From positions 1-63,246 of the forward strand of contig CAZSFZ010000011.1 of the NCBI GenBank assembly GCA_964606385.1: DNA of 63,246 nucleotides, written 5' to 3'. A program made the position numbers and the translations under genes. The notes under the pieces are model-generated. The model searched no databases and was not told the DNA's origin. It saw only the letters and a list, made by a program, of their open reading frames with translations. Below, one piece after another: positions 47,801 to 59,800 of the stretch. Each line of letters starts with the position of its first letter. The first letter of the stretch is position 1. The DNA comes from Aquincolibacterium sp964606385. GTDB lineage: Bacteria > Omnitrophota > Omnitrophia > Omnitrophales > Aquincolibacteriaceae.

Positions 47801-50800
47801 GCGGTTTGGGGGGGTATGCGGCCGCTACGGGCGCGGGAGCAACGCTCGCAGCGTTATTTGGGATTGGTACTCATATCGCCGTTTATTCCGGGATCGGATT
47901 TGGTCTTTGCGCTTTCGGGAGTTATGCCGCGAACGGCTTCGCGGCAAGCAGCTATACCGATGCGTTCTTGGTTTATACTGCCGTTTCATTTGCGGCTGCC
48001 GGTGTTTTTGCCTTGCCTGCGGCATTCGTCGCAGGATCAAGCGGTGTATTGACCTTGAACGGGATTCTTGCGGGGCTCGGTACTGCCGGTTTTAATTTCC
48101 AATTGTCGCGCACGGCTTTGACTTTGGCCGGGCCGTCTTTGGATGGTTCTGATAGCTGGATGAAGCCTCTAATGTGGTTAGGTACCTATGGAGGATATCT
48201 TGCCTATGCCGGTATGGCGGCCGGGGCGTGGCAGTTCGTGTCCGAAATGGGCAAGGGTGTTGGTAGGGCTCTCCTGAAAACGGGGTCTGCTATGTTCGCT
48301 AACAGGGCGACAGCCATAGCTGTGGTGAGTGTGGTTGGAATCGGTCTCACGTGTGTCGTTGTTTCTTATATCCCTGCAGTACGCCACACCACCTGGGCAA
48401 AACCGCTCAGGGTGGTTGGGATTGTGGTGATCGTGGCCGGACTGATCGTGGTTCCGAGCATCGCAAATGCAGTAACGGTTCTGCGCGCGGCGGGGGTTGC
48501 CCAGGCCGGAAGTGAGGCGGCGCGACTTGCCACCAAGGTGACAGTTCGGGAATTAATGGGCCAGGGATTGATGAGCGCGGGCAAAGTGGTCTATCTGGCA
48601 GCGCTTGTGGGCACGGGGGCTTTCGCTGCCGGGAGTGTGATCTATGCGCTTGCGAGCGGGCAAAAAGATCCGATCTGGAAAATGATGAGCGTGCGGATCT
48701 TTTTGGGCGTTCTTGTGGCCGGAAAGATACTGCCGTTCATGTGCGGGAATTTAACGGTCCTTGGCAAACTCTCCACCGCATTCAAGCCTCTTTATTTCGC
48801 CGGAATGGTAATGAGTTGGACAGGGGTGGGGCTTGTGATCTACGGGAATTTAAACGATCAAAAAGAACTTGTACGTATTGGTGTGGCCCTTGTGATCGCT
48901 GGTTTTGTCCTGCGTGCTGCAGCCGGTTACATGAATGCGAAATTTGCGACTGATCTTGCCAAGGTAAAGGCCGGAATACTACTCGATGGTGGGAACGATA
49001 TCGCGACACAATTTGCAGGCCGGCTGATACAACAGGGATATGCTGCGGATGCCTTGCTGCTCGCCGGAAAGACGAGCTCTGAGATCTTCTGGAAGAACGC
49101 GATGGGAAGCATTCTCTGGTTCCGCATGTTTCCGACGGTTTCCGCCGCCCTTTGGATGGATCATGGTCTTGATTTTATAACCCGCGCAAAAGGGGACGCG
49201 CGACACACAAAAGGTCTTGGGTGGTTTGATCATCTCGTGAGTGTGATCAAGGCGAACTTTGCTTTATCGGACAAGCAAGGCGGTCTTTTCGACCGTGACC
49301 GCATGGTCCACGACATCTTTCTTGGGAAAGTCATGGGGCTTTTTGGCGTGTCTTACGGCGGGCGTGCGGGCGAGGCCTTCGGCCACGGCGGATTCTTCCG
49401 GGGTATTGCCAATATGATCAGTCCCGAAAAAGCCGGATTGATCTTCGGTAAGGCAGGCGCTTCATCGACATTCGGAGCGATGGTGCTTAATAAGATCGAT
49501 CATTTGATCCTCTTTAACATGGTCGTCCAGCCGATCCAACGGTTGCCTTCGCTATCGGGAAAAGCACAGCCTGGAGGCAAGGAAGGAGATCATGCGCAAC
49601 AGCAGGATTATGTCACTCAGACTCTCGGGATACCGAGGATGATCCTCTCGTTCCTCCTGATGCCGGCCTCGATGCTTGAGACCTCCTGGAGCGGAGAGGG
49701 CGACAAACTTGCCGCGGAACTTGCGAGTTATGCAATCTTTCTGGTGCCGAAGCAAGCCACAAATCTTGGTGACCTATTCATCCGTGAAGCAGCACAGCTC
49801 AACGCGCAAAAGATGCTCAATGACACAGCGACCGAACAGGCCGCTATTAAGCTTGCCCCCGGCGAAACGCTTAACAGTTTATTTACGGCCGCAAAGCAAG
49901 CCCTTGAAAAAGGAGAATACGGCAAGGCTTTGCGATGTGTTTTGGCCGCACGCCAGCTTGCAGCCGATGGCTTGACGCCGGGCCTGAATGCTTTAGAAGC
50001 TGCAATTAGAACTGAAGCTGCCAAGAAATACGCGTCCGGCGAGTGGAATGCCAAGGAAAACGGAAAAGCGACATGGTTCATGACTTATGAACAGATGTAC
50101 GCGAAGGCCTTATCTGAGATGGTTTTGACGGTTTTCGTGGCATTGGAGTTGGGAGCCGGAAGAACTGCGAATGCCGAGACATTTTTCAATTTGACGAGCG
50201 TCTCCATTTTCTCCAAACAGGGAGCGGAAAAATTCAAGAATGATCTCATCAGAGCGATTGAGACATATAACGTAACAGCGATCCGGGAACTTTCGCGGCA
50301 TCTCTTGAATGATTCGGCTCTCCGGCCGCTTCTGGAGAACTTTGTCCAGGCTGTCAATAATCGTGACGCGGCAATAAAAGCCGCATCCCAAAAATTGGGC
50401 GATCAGAAGCTGCAGGATGCTAGCAAATCGGCCGCCGAACAACTGGTGACCGCAAAATCCGCAGTGCTGGCCGCGCTCACTGCTGTGGATTTCAAGGTCG
50501 ATGCCCATATTCTCGTGATGGAGCGGGTGGGAACACTGACTTATGATGAATTTCAGGGGTTGATCCGGGACGGCGTCGCGGCTTACCGCGGCAAGGATCT
50601 TGCGACAGCGCTTGCTAAGATCGATCAAGCGATCGCTGCGGCGGGTGATAAAGAAAGCGCCCTCGGTCAGAGGCTTTCACTTATCCGGAAGGCCATGACA
50701 TTACCCACTGATTTTAACGTGACCGCCACTGCAAAAGCCCTACTGACCGCATGGGAAAAATCCGGGATCTTAAGTCAGGCCGTTGGCAGAGAATTTTCTA

Positions 50801-53800
50801 ATCTTCCCAGGACCGCGGAGGGATTGTTAGGGCTTGTTACAAGCGGCCGCGGTATTCCGATCGAATTCCTGACCTCGGTTGTTTATGTGATCGCGGGACA
50901 AGAAGCCCGGTCCTTTATCGCCGCGGAGCTTCTGCAGCAGTTCTCCTTAAGGAAGGACAAAGCCGCTCTCCAGTTCCTTTTCAATTCCCTGGATAAGAGC
51001 GCCGAAGGGCTGAATTTCGGGATGTGGGCAAAACAGAACGGCGTCAAGCTTTCCGGGGCGCTTGGCCAGATGCTTATCGCCGGTTCGCTTCGCAACGCGA
51101 TCGCGGGACATTTGATCGCGGCTTACGGCGGAGTGAAAGGATTTAACCGTGCCGTTTACCGCGGCGCGCTTGATACGGAAAAAGCGACGGTGACATTTAA
51201 GAACGGCGTGATCCTTACGCAGAATGTCCTTAATGTCATCAGCGAACTCACGAACGGGATGGTCCGCAACTGGGACGCCGTCGTTGGGCTCCACCTTTTT
51301 AATCAGTTCCGAAGCGACACCTTTAAGGCGTTTTTTACCGGGGCGTTGCCTGTTTGGCTCAATGTAGCTGAAGGTGAAAAGATCACATGGCGTCTTTTTG
51401 TGATCATCGCACTGCTTCCCGCAAATGGCACGCTGTTGCAGGTTATGGCGCGGTGGGCCGGAAAATCGAACGCGCTTGAACAGACCGCTACGGCGAAGGC
51501 TTATGGAAAAGCATTTGAGCTGTTAACCCGGTATCTGGTGAGCGTCGCCCAAGGGGCTGAGGTTGTCAAGGACGCGCGCGGGAACAGTCTGGACGGCCGG
51601 GCTTTCCGGGCGTCCCTCGTGGACACGCTCAACTCGGTATTCGGGATCGAGCTGAATGTTCTGGCTGAGAATTTAAACAGCGGTCGTTGGCGTTTTGAAA
51701 TGACATCAGCTAAAGTCAATCTGCTCGCCATTGACCACATCCAAAAGGATGCCACAGGCAAACTCGAACCGATTGATAATCCGGAACTCCTTAAGGCTGT
51801 AAGAACCCTTCGGGCGAAGTTAGTCGAAGTAGCCAAGGATGCTTTGCGGAATCATCAGCAAGTTCCCGCGGCGCAGAAAGCATTCCTGGAAAAGTTAAAA
51901 GCTACGTCGCTCGCTGACATTCAAAAAAATGGTGAGGCGCGTCTTATCGATGTGAAAAACGGGCAAGAGGTCAAGCTTTTTGGTATGCGACTTACGGATG
52001 CGGGGCTTAAGAATGAGAGCCAGTATGTGCTGCATCGCGTGGTCATGATCCTCAGCGCGCAAGCCAAAATGGTGGATGGCTTCCTGACTGACGCCGGCAC
52101 AGCAAAAGACATCGCGGGATTACGAACGATCGCCGAAAGAGCATTCCCCGGAGTGAAATTTACGGACAATGACCTCCAGGTGATCCTGAAAGGAGCCGAA
52201 GCCGGACGGTTTATTTTTGAGGGGCAAAAAGGGGAGCAAGGCAGGATCGAGAGGATCGCGGCGTTCCTTTGGACCCGATATTCAGAAGGCAAGGGGCTTT
52301 CGACGGGTGCGGCCATCAAGGATGCCCTCATGGCCGATTTCCAGGCCCTTACGGCGCTCAAGATACAAATCGAAGCTGATGCGAACGCAAAATTTACGGA
52401 TCCCGTTTTGGGCGGGCTTTTGAAACTGATGGCCCCCATGATCCTTCAGGGACGGATCGAGGCAGCATTTCAGCTTTGGGAGTCTCATTATATAAACCGT
52501 GCGATCGGAGATCAGGCTTTCCGGGCGGAAGCGAAAAAAGTCCTGGAAGCGAATCTGAAAGGGACGGATGCGCAGCATATCACGGCGATCCTTGGCAAAG
52601 TCGTGCAGGAATTCAACAGCTGGACTCAGAACCGCGCGACGAACAAGGCAAATCCCGTTGTCTTTTTTGAGAAGTTGACGGAAATATTTTCTCAATATTC
52701 TCTTTCGAAAGTGAACGCGGAGCAGGCACTGTCTGCCCTGCGCATGACATTCCTTGCCAATAGCGGGATGGACGCGAACGGGTTTCTCGCGATGGTGCGT
52801 CATATCGTGGCGAAACAAGCCATGACGGGAGGCGCAAAAAATGCCGCCGAATTTAAAACTTTGTATTTCCAGCTTTTTTCAAAAGAAGGGTTTAAGATCT
52901 ATGATCCACGGTTGATGCTGACCGAGGTTCAAATGAAGCAGGGATGGGACCTCTTGCTCATCCAGAACGCTATGGGGAAATTGAGTGATGGCAAAGGCTG
53001 GTGGTTCCTGGCGCCCCAGCGTGAGGCGTATCAGGCCATGAAAAACACGATGGACCGGAATGCCGAGGCACTTAATCTCGCGATGGGAGGCGGAAAGTCG
53101 GCGCTGGCCATTATGCTGACCGCGGTGACAGGGAATGTGAACCTGATCCTTGTCTCGAACAGAGCTCTGGCCGAACAGTATTACAAGGACGCGAACTACA
53201 CGAAACTCCTTGAGGCTGTTTCGGGTAAGCAATTCGTTAACGGAGACCTGTATGCCGAAAATGCCGGGAAAGATCCCACGACCCTGCGCGCTTTTATCCG
53301 CATTCTTAGCGATAAGAGAACTTATGTGGTGGTCGCGAGCCGGGAAGCGGTCGCCCAGCTTCAGAACAGTATTATGTCCAGTGAGAATGGTGAGATCCGA
53401 TCCCTGCTGGTGCCGTTCTTGAAGGCTTTCCAGAGTTCGACCCGGCTTTTTGATGAAGTCCACCAGTGCGCGAATCCTATGTATTTTATCGTGGGAGGCA
53501 CTGTCCGCTCGGCCGAGGATGCTCTCCGGAATTTTAAGGTGTTGGATGAAACGGCAAAGATCATGGACAAGCTTCTCTTTTTCGATCTCGATCATAATCA
53601 AGGGAGAGTTTTTGATGCGGCGCGCCAGATCCGTGTCACCTCCAGCGAGGAAACGTTTAACAAACTTGTCGGAGACGGGAAAAAAGGCGTCATGGCGGTT
53701 CTTGTGAATGAGCGCCGCGAGATCATCAAGATCTCGAATATCGACAAGATCCGGGATTTCATTTTAGGTCAGGAGTCGGTTGCGCAGGCCGCTAAAGCGA

Positions 53801-56800
53801 TCGGGGGCAAGCCGACGGAACTTCTTTTTACTTCCGAGGTTCGTTCGATCCTCAAAGCAGCGGTCTTTGATGCGAGAGACCCCGGGTCGATCATCAGCTT
53901 TATGCTCGGAAGGAACGGTGTCCAGCTTTACGGCGGGCAATATCATCCCGTGGATTCCTTCGGAACGATCCAGATCAATCAGATCATCGAAGATACGGCC
54001 TGGCTGATCAGCGTGGCCCGCACTTTGAGCCGCGCTCACAAGTATGCAGAAACCAAAATGGCGGAATTTGCCAAGTTGACTAATAGCGGCACTCAAGGAA
54101 CGGCCGACCAGGTCGCTCAATTCAATTTGTACCGTTTGCAGGTCGAGGAGATCCGCCCGCATCTTAAAACTGATGTCCAAAATATCTCTCTGACATCGAC
54201 TGTGACCGCAGTGAGTATGTTCGACCTTTTTGTGACCACGGCCGGAGCAGCACGTCCGACCGGTATGTCCGGTACGGCGCTGGGGGTTGTAACGCCGCTT
54301 TCCGTGATGATGGGCAGGATGATCCATGCCGTGCGGGATGCTAACTACGAGACCGGTGGTTTCCTGATCGAGATGCTGACGCCTTTCCACAAGTTTTTCG
54401 GCACCGATCATGCCAAGAATCCCGCGCATACCTTTAGCGTGCAGGAACTTGCAAAAACCAAGAGCGAAAGCGCCCGCTACCAATTGATGGCCGACATCAT
54501 TATTTCTTACATGATGGGCGTCCGCTTCGGGACCGCGGCCGGGGATCTTGCGATCCGCTTTGGAAAGGGAAGCCCCGTGATCGCAGGTTTTGAATCGACA
54601 TTCCAGATCCGGCAGGTTGAGATCTTTTTGCGGGATGCGGTCCAGAAATGGAATGCGGCGAATCCTACAAGACAGTTCGAGCTTGTCAATGGTAAGAACT
54701 TTTTCGTTGTCGACGGTCGGACGGAGGATAGTCAGATCAAGGGGATCCGAAAGGGTTTCGAGAAAGCAGCGAATGAAGGCCCAGCGGTGCTTTTATCTAC
54801 CCAAAAGGCACTGACCGGTGTGGACTACCAGGTCAGCAAGGCGACGATGCTTCTTTTTGACGGAACATTGTCGGAAGCGCAGGCGGCGCAGAGTTTGTGG
54901 CGTGTCGGCCGCACCATTTTCGGCGGGTCGGGACAGCGGTATGAGAGTCACATGGTCTCTTTTGTGGATCGCGCCCAGACCGACCAGCTTTTCAATATGT
55001 TCCAGGGCGATGCGGGTCTCAAGCGCCTTGGGGCCTGGCAGACCTATTTTGCCGGGCAGTTGAAAGGTTCTGCGGCAGCCGGTCTTCGATATTTTACTAA
55101 TGCGGATGGTTCGGAGATCTCGTTGAAAAAAACAGCCACGTGTGGCCAAGAGGTCAATCCCGTGACTCTCTTAAGCAAAGTCCGGACGCCCGGCGCGCTT
55201 AGCCTTCAGGAAACCTGGCTGCTTTCGACTTGGATCACAACAGCAAGAGAAAAGGATGCGACCGCGCAATCCCTCTTGCAACAGTTCTGGACGTTCCGCC
55301 TTCTGATCGATCCGGTCCGCGGCGCTTACCAGGAAGCGGTTCGTTTGGGGAATGTTGCGGACATCGCGCTGATCCGGGCTTTTGGCGAGCATCTCCACCG
55401 CCATTGGCAGGGTGAAGCCGGGATGGAATCGGCGTCCCAGTTTTCGCAAGGCAAGGACCTCGTTCGGGGGATCACCGCAGGACGGGTCAAAACCGCTACG
55501 GATGAGTTTTCGAAGTTCCTCAATGACCCGAATTCCGGAAAGCGGTTGAGTCAGAGCGTTCAGGCCCGGTTGCAGGCGGGACTGGATTTTTGCCAGGTGC
55601 TCTCAAAAGAGTTGATGGGTTATCGTGGCATTAATCCCAACGATCCGCTTTACCAGAAATATTTCCAGGGAAGTCTGGGTGAGATTACGGATTCGGTGGT
55701 CAGGGCGCGCGTGATGATCTCGATCGCAATGCGTTTTGCGGGGGATATCCTTCCTCAGGATACCCGCTGGACCGCTCCGCTAGAAGGGTATACAGGACAA
55801 ACCGCAAGGGTTGCAACGGTCCAGCTAAGCGCCCAAGCCACGCAAAGCCTCATGGCAAAAGGGAGTAATGGCCAGCTTTTGGGCCGCCATGTCGGTGTAG
55901 CCAATCCAACGGCTGTTCCCGTGCATTGGGGCGAAGGGACCACTCAAGTTTACGGAACCTTAAACGGTATGCAGGGCAGCGGTCTGCAACTTGATCTGAG
56001 TCCTTTGCTTGCGGATCCGAATGCGCGAGGGCTGCTTGCCATGCCGTATTTGAATTTCCAGTGGACGGAGTCCGGTCTCTTGCAGATTTCCGCGGATATC
56101 AACATGATGATGCAGCAGGGCGGATCGGCAGCGCAATTTTCGGCGGATATTTTTTCAAGCCAGTACGGGCTTCCCGAAGGATTGAGGGACGGGGCGAAGT
56201 TCCATACGGCGCTGAATGTTCAGAACCTTATCGACACCGGCAGGTTGACTGCAACCGATGTTTCGAGTTTGATGCGGCTTGCCGGTAATGTGGATTCCTA
56301 TCAGTCGTTCATGCAGGAATTCCGGACGCTGGGGTCGGGCGAGCAAAAGCACGATCTTCTGGTAAGGACGTTCGGGAGCGGGCTTAGCTCGGAGGCCATG
56401 CATTATCTAAGCGGGATGGATGAGACCCAGATCACGCATCTGACCCATCTGACGGATTACCGGGCGGTTCAGCAAAGCGCTATCGCATGGACGGCTCGTG
56501 TTCTGGGCCGCAGCGCATCGGATCTTGCGGGGCTGAATTTGTGGACGTTCTGGACCGCGCTTCGACAGTATGATACAGGCGTATCACATTTGAATCTCTC
56601 ATCGGACAAAGCAAGACCGGACGATGCGGCCTTGAAGATCGCTCTTGCGGCGGCGGTTGTGGCTTCGGAGAGTATTAATGATCCGAATTTTAATCGTATC
56701 CGTACGGACATTGCGCGGAAGGAGCTAGGGCTTCCAGATACCGTCGCAGTGCCGCTCCAGGGCGTTCCTCAGATCTGGCAGGATCTTCTCCGGACGGTTG

Positions 56801-59800
56801 CCGTTCGGGCGCTTGTAACGGGGCAATTTACCGCGATGGCGGCTCAAGTTCAGGATCTCACCGAAGGCCCCGGGGCGTTGCTTTCACGACCGGATGTAGC
56901 AGGCCAAGAGATCGAGATCATCCGTTTGCGGGTTTCTCAGAATAAGGATGGCGCGGCCATCGTGCAAGCGCTGGAACTTCAGGCCGCCATCAAGGCTCAT
57001 GAGCCTACTGTCGAAATTCAGAGCCTTGAACAGATCATGGAGCTTGTGGATCGCGGATACGGAACATGGGATCTGTTCCAGGGCATGTTCTCGACTTTTC
57101 AAGGGGTTCGTGGAATTATGGATGTCACAAGCGTGAAACAGTTTTTGGATGTTGTGGGAGCTTTGGACCTGAAGCCGGATCAGAAAGGCGTTGATCTCGC
57201 GGCTCTTATGAAAAGCCGGATGCTGACAGAAAAAGATGGGGTTTTAGAGTTCCATGACTCCGCGGATCGCGTCCGGGCCAAATTGAAGGGGGTCGGCATC
57301 GAAAGCGCTCGCGTGAGGTATCTCCAGGGCGTTTGGAAGGTGGAGGTGCCCGACATTCACGGCCGCATGATTTGGCTTGAGATCACGGAGGGCCGCGTTG
57401 TTTATGAAATAAGCAACCAAGACCCGATCTATCGCATCATCTCGTTGCGTGCGGTCCGGGAAGGCGGGACGGTCACATTTGAGGGCGTTTCCGGTAACCA
57501 GCCAGAGACGTTTGCCGAATTGAATCTTCTGCGGGATTATGAAGCGGTGACCTTGGAGATCGATAAAATAGCGGGATCGGTAGCACCTGAGATCCGGGTT
57601 TTCGGAGATTCACCGATCAGCGAGGCCGGGGCATTTAGCGCTCTTGTGTCACTGGACGGAAGTCTGGAAAGCCCTCTGACCTGGGATATCGCCGGAGCGG
57701 GCCGCCGGGACCTTGCCGGAAAACTTCGTATCGGGGGCAAGGCGGTTATGGTTGAATTGCCGGGACAGTTGCATCTTGAAGTCCGTCTGCCGCGGGGTGT
57801 TCGTCAGGCCTATCGTCAGGACGGTACTATCGAGCTTCGGATCGCTTCGCAGTTCGATCCCGCGATCGAGCAAATCCTTGTGGTCCAAAAATTTGACGAT
57901 GGCCCCGAACTTCCGGATGAGGAGCGCTATCGCTATCAAGTGGTCGAAGGTCAGCAGTTTGCCTATGCTCTCAGCCAAATGGCGAACTACACGGAACAAA
58001 CGGATGAGACTGCATCAGGAAGGGCCGCTGAGGATGTCCGCCGTTTAAATCATGGGGGTGAAATCCAACGGCTGATGCAGGAGGTTTTGTTATTCCTGCC
58101 GCCTCAGGAGCATGAGGGATTTCTGGTTTGGTGGGAGCAGAACAAGTCCAGTGTTGCCGAAGAGAATATTCTGCTGAGGATCCGGGAGGCGGGATTTGTT
58201 GCCAAGATGCATGCTCAAGGGGCAGCTGGTTTTGAAAAACTTGCTGAAGCGTTTCACCGGCGTACGGATCCGGAGGCGCGTAGGAAGATCGATTCAACGG
58301 AGGATGTGACACATCCGGTGGCTGTGGCGACACAATTGCCGCAGATGCACGATCCCGTCACGCGGAGTCTTATGGACGCTGTCTGGGATGCTATGGGAGT
58401 GCACGGGCCGCGTCCTCTGAGATCAAAAATGCGGCAATTTATGGAGTGGACTCCCGATGTGCTGATCCAAAGGCTCCTAGAAAGGAATCCCGCTGTTCAG
58501 CAAGCGTATGCGGCCTGGCTTAAGGAACGTAAAAAACAAGCGGTAGATCCTTGGAATTCTGAGCCCAGTCTGAAGGAAAAACTTGCAGCAATCAAAGGGC
58601 TAGTCGGGAGGAGCTCCCAGGGAAATCTTGTGGGAAGAGCGCTTGGATTCTGGGGCAGTCGGTTACGCGAGGCTGTGGCAGGTGATTTGGCCAGACTGGA
58701 AATGCGTTTGACTTTGCAGGATGAAATGGGGAAACATGAAGCCGAGATCCTAGAATCATGGAAAAAAGCGTGGGCACAAAATCATAACGGGAATACACCT
58801 GATGACTCGGAAGTTAATAAAATGCGGGAACAGCTCCGCTTTCTGACAGGTAAGGCGGATTTCTGGGACCTTTTCCAATACCAGCGCCTCCAGAGGATGA
58901 GCCATAGAGAACACAATCCCGTGGTGGCTCACATGCAGGATGCGAAGAAGCATCCCTCATGGGCTCGACATCACTGTAAGAGGGCCGCGGAATTTCTCGT
59001 GGATGGAGGATCCCGTGTGCCGGGACATCGCGGCGTTGAAAAACGTGACCGCGAATTAGCGATCAAACAAATGACGGAACTGCTGTTGGCGGGTCTTCGG
59101 GACGGGACGCACGACGCGGTTATTTTCGATTATCAGCGGGGGTCTGAAGCTGTGGATCTTCCTGATGCGAAAGAAGCATATATCGCAAGATTAATGCTGC
59201 AAACGCCGGCTCTCTCCTATGTTGATGCGAGAGCCCAGGCTGAAAAGGATTGGGAACTCAAGGACTCTGAGGGGCGCGTTATTCGCGTCCGCGAGAATCG
59301 TCGGTGGCGTCTGGAACATGGCTATCTGGATGATCCGATCCCGTCCCTTACTTTACGGGGCGATGCGTCAAGAAAATTGGGTGTTTACTGGCGGTTCATC
59401 GGCGGCAACTGGGCTGCGGAATCCGGCGCCGAGACATTTATCTCGCATGATTTTTCAAAAAGCAAGAGAACTGCAACGCGTATTTTTGAAATGACGGGTC
59501 TTTTTGTCGTGCATGAAGCCTGGAAAGCACAGTCTTATCTTCACGAGGAAAACCATCTTCTTTTCCCGAGGCCGGAGATCGGCCGCTCCAATACGGATCC
59601 CGCAAATGAAGAAATCATGACGTTCCTCGCCCAAGGGGCTGCCCGTATTTACGATCACGAGGAATCTGAGATTTACAACTGGACGATCATTAAAAAGAAA
59701 CTCCTTAGCTACGGTTCTTCGAGCCGGAATCTGGATGCGGCAGCGTTGGACATCGCCGCAGACGCGGTGATCTTTTTGATGCAGCACCTTGACCGGAAAA

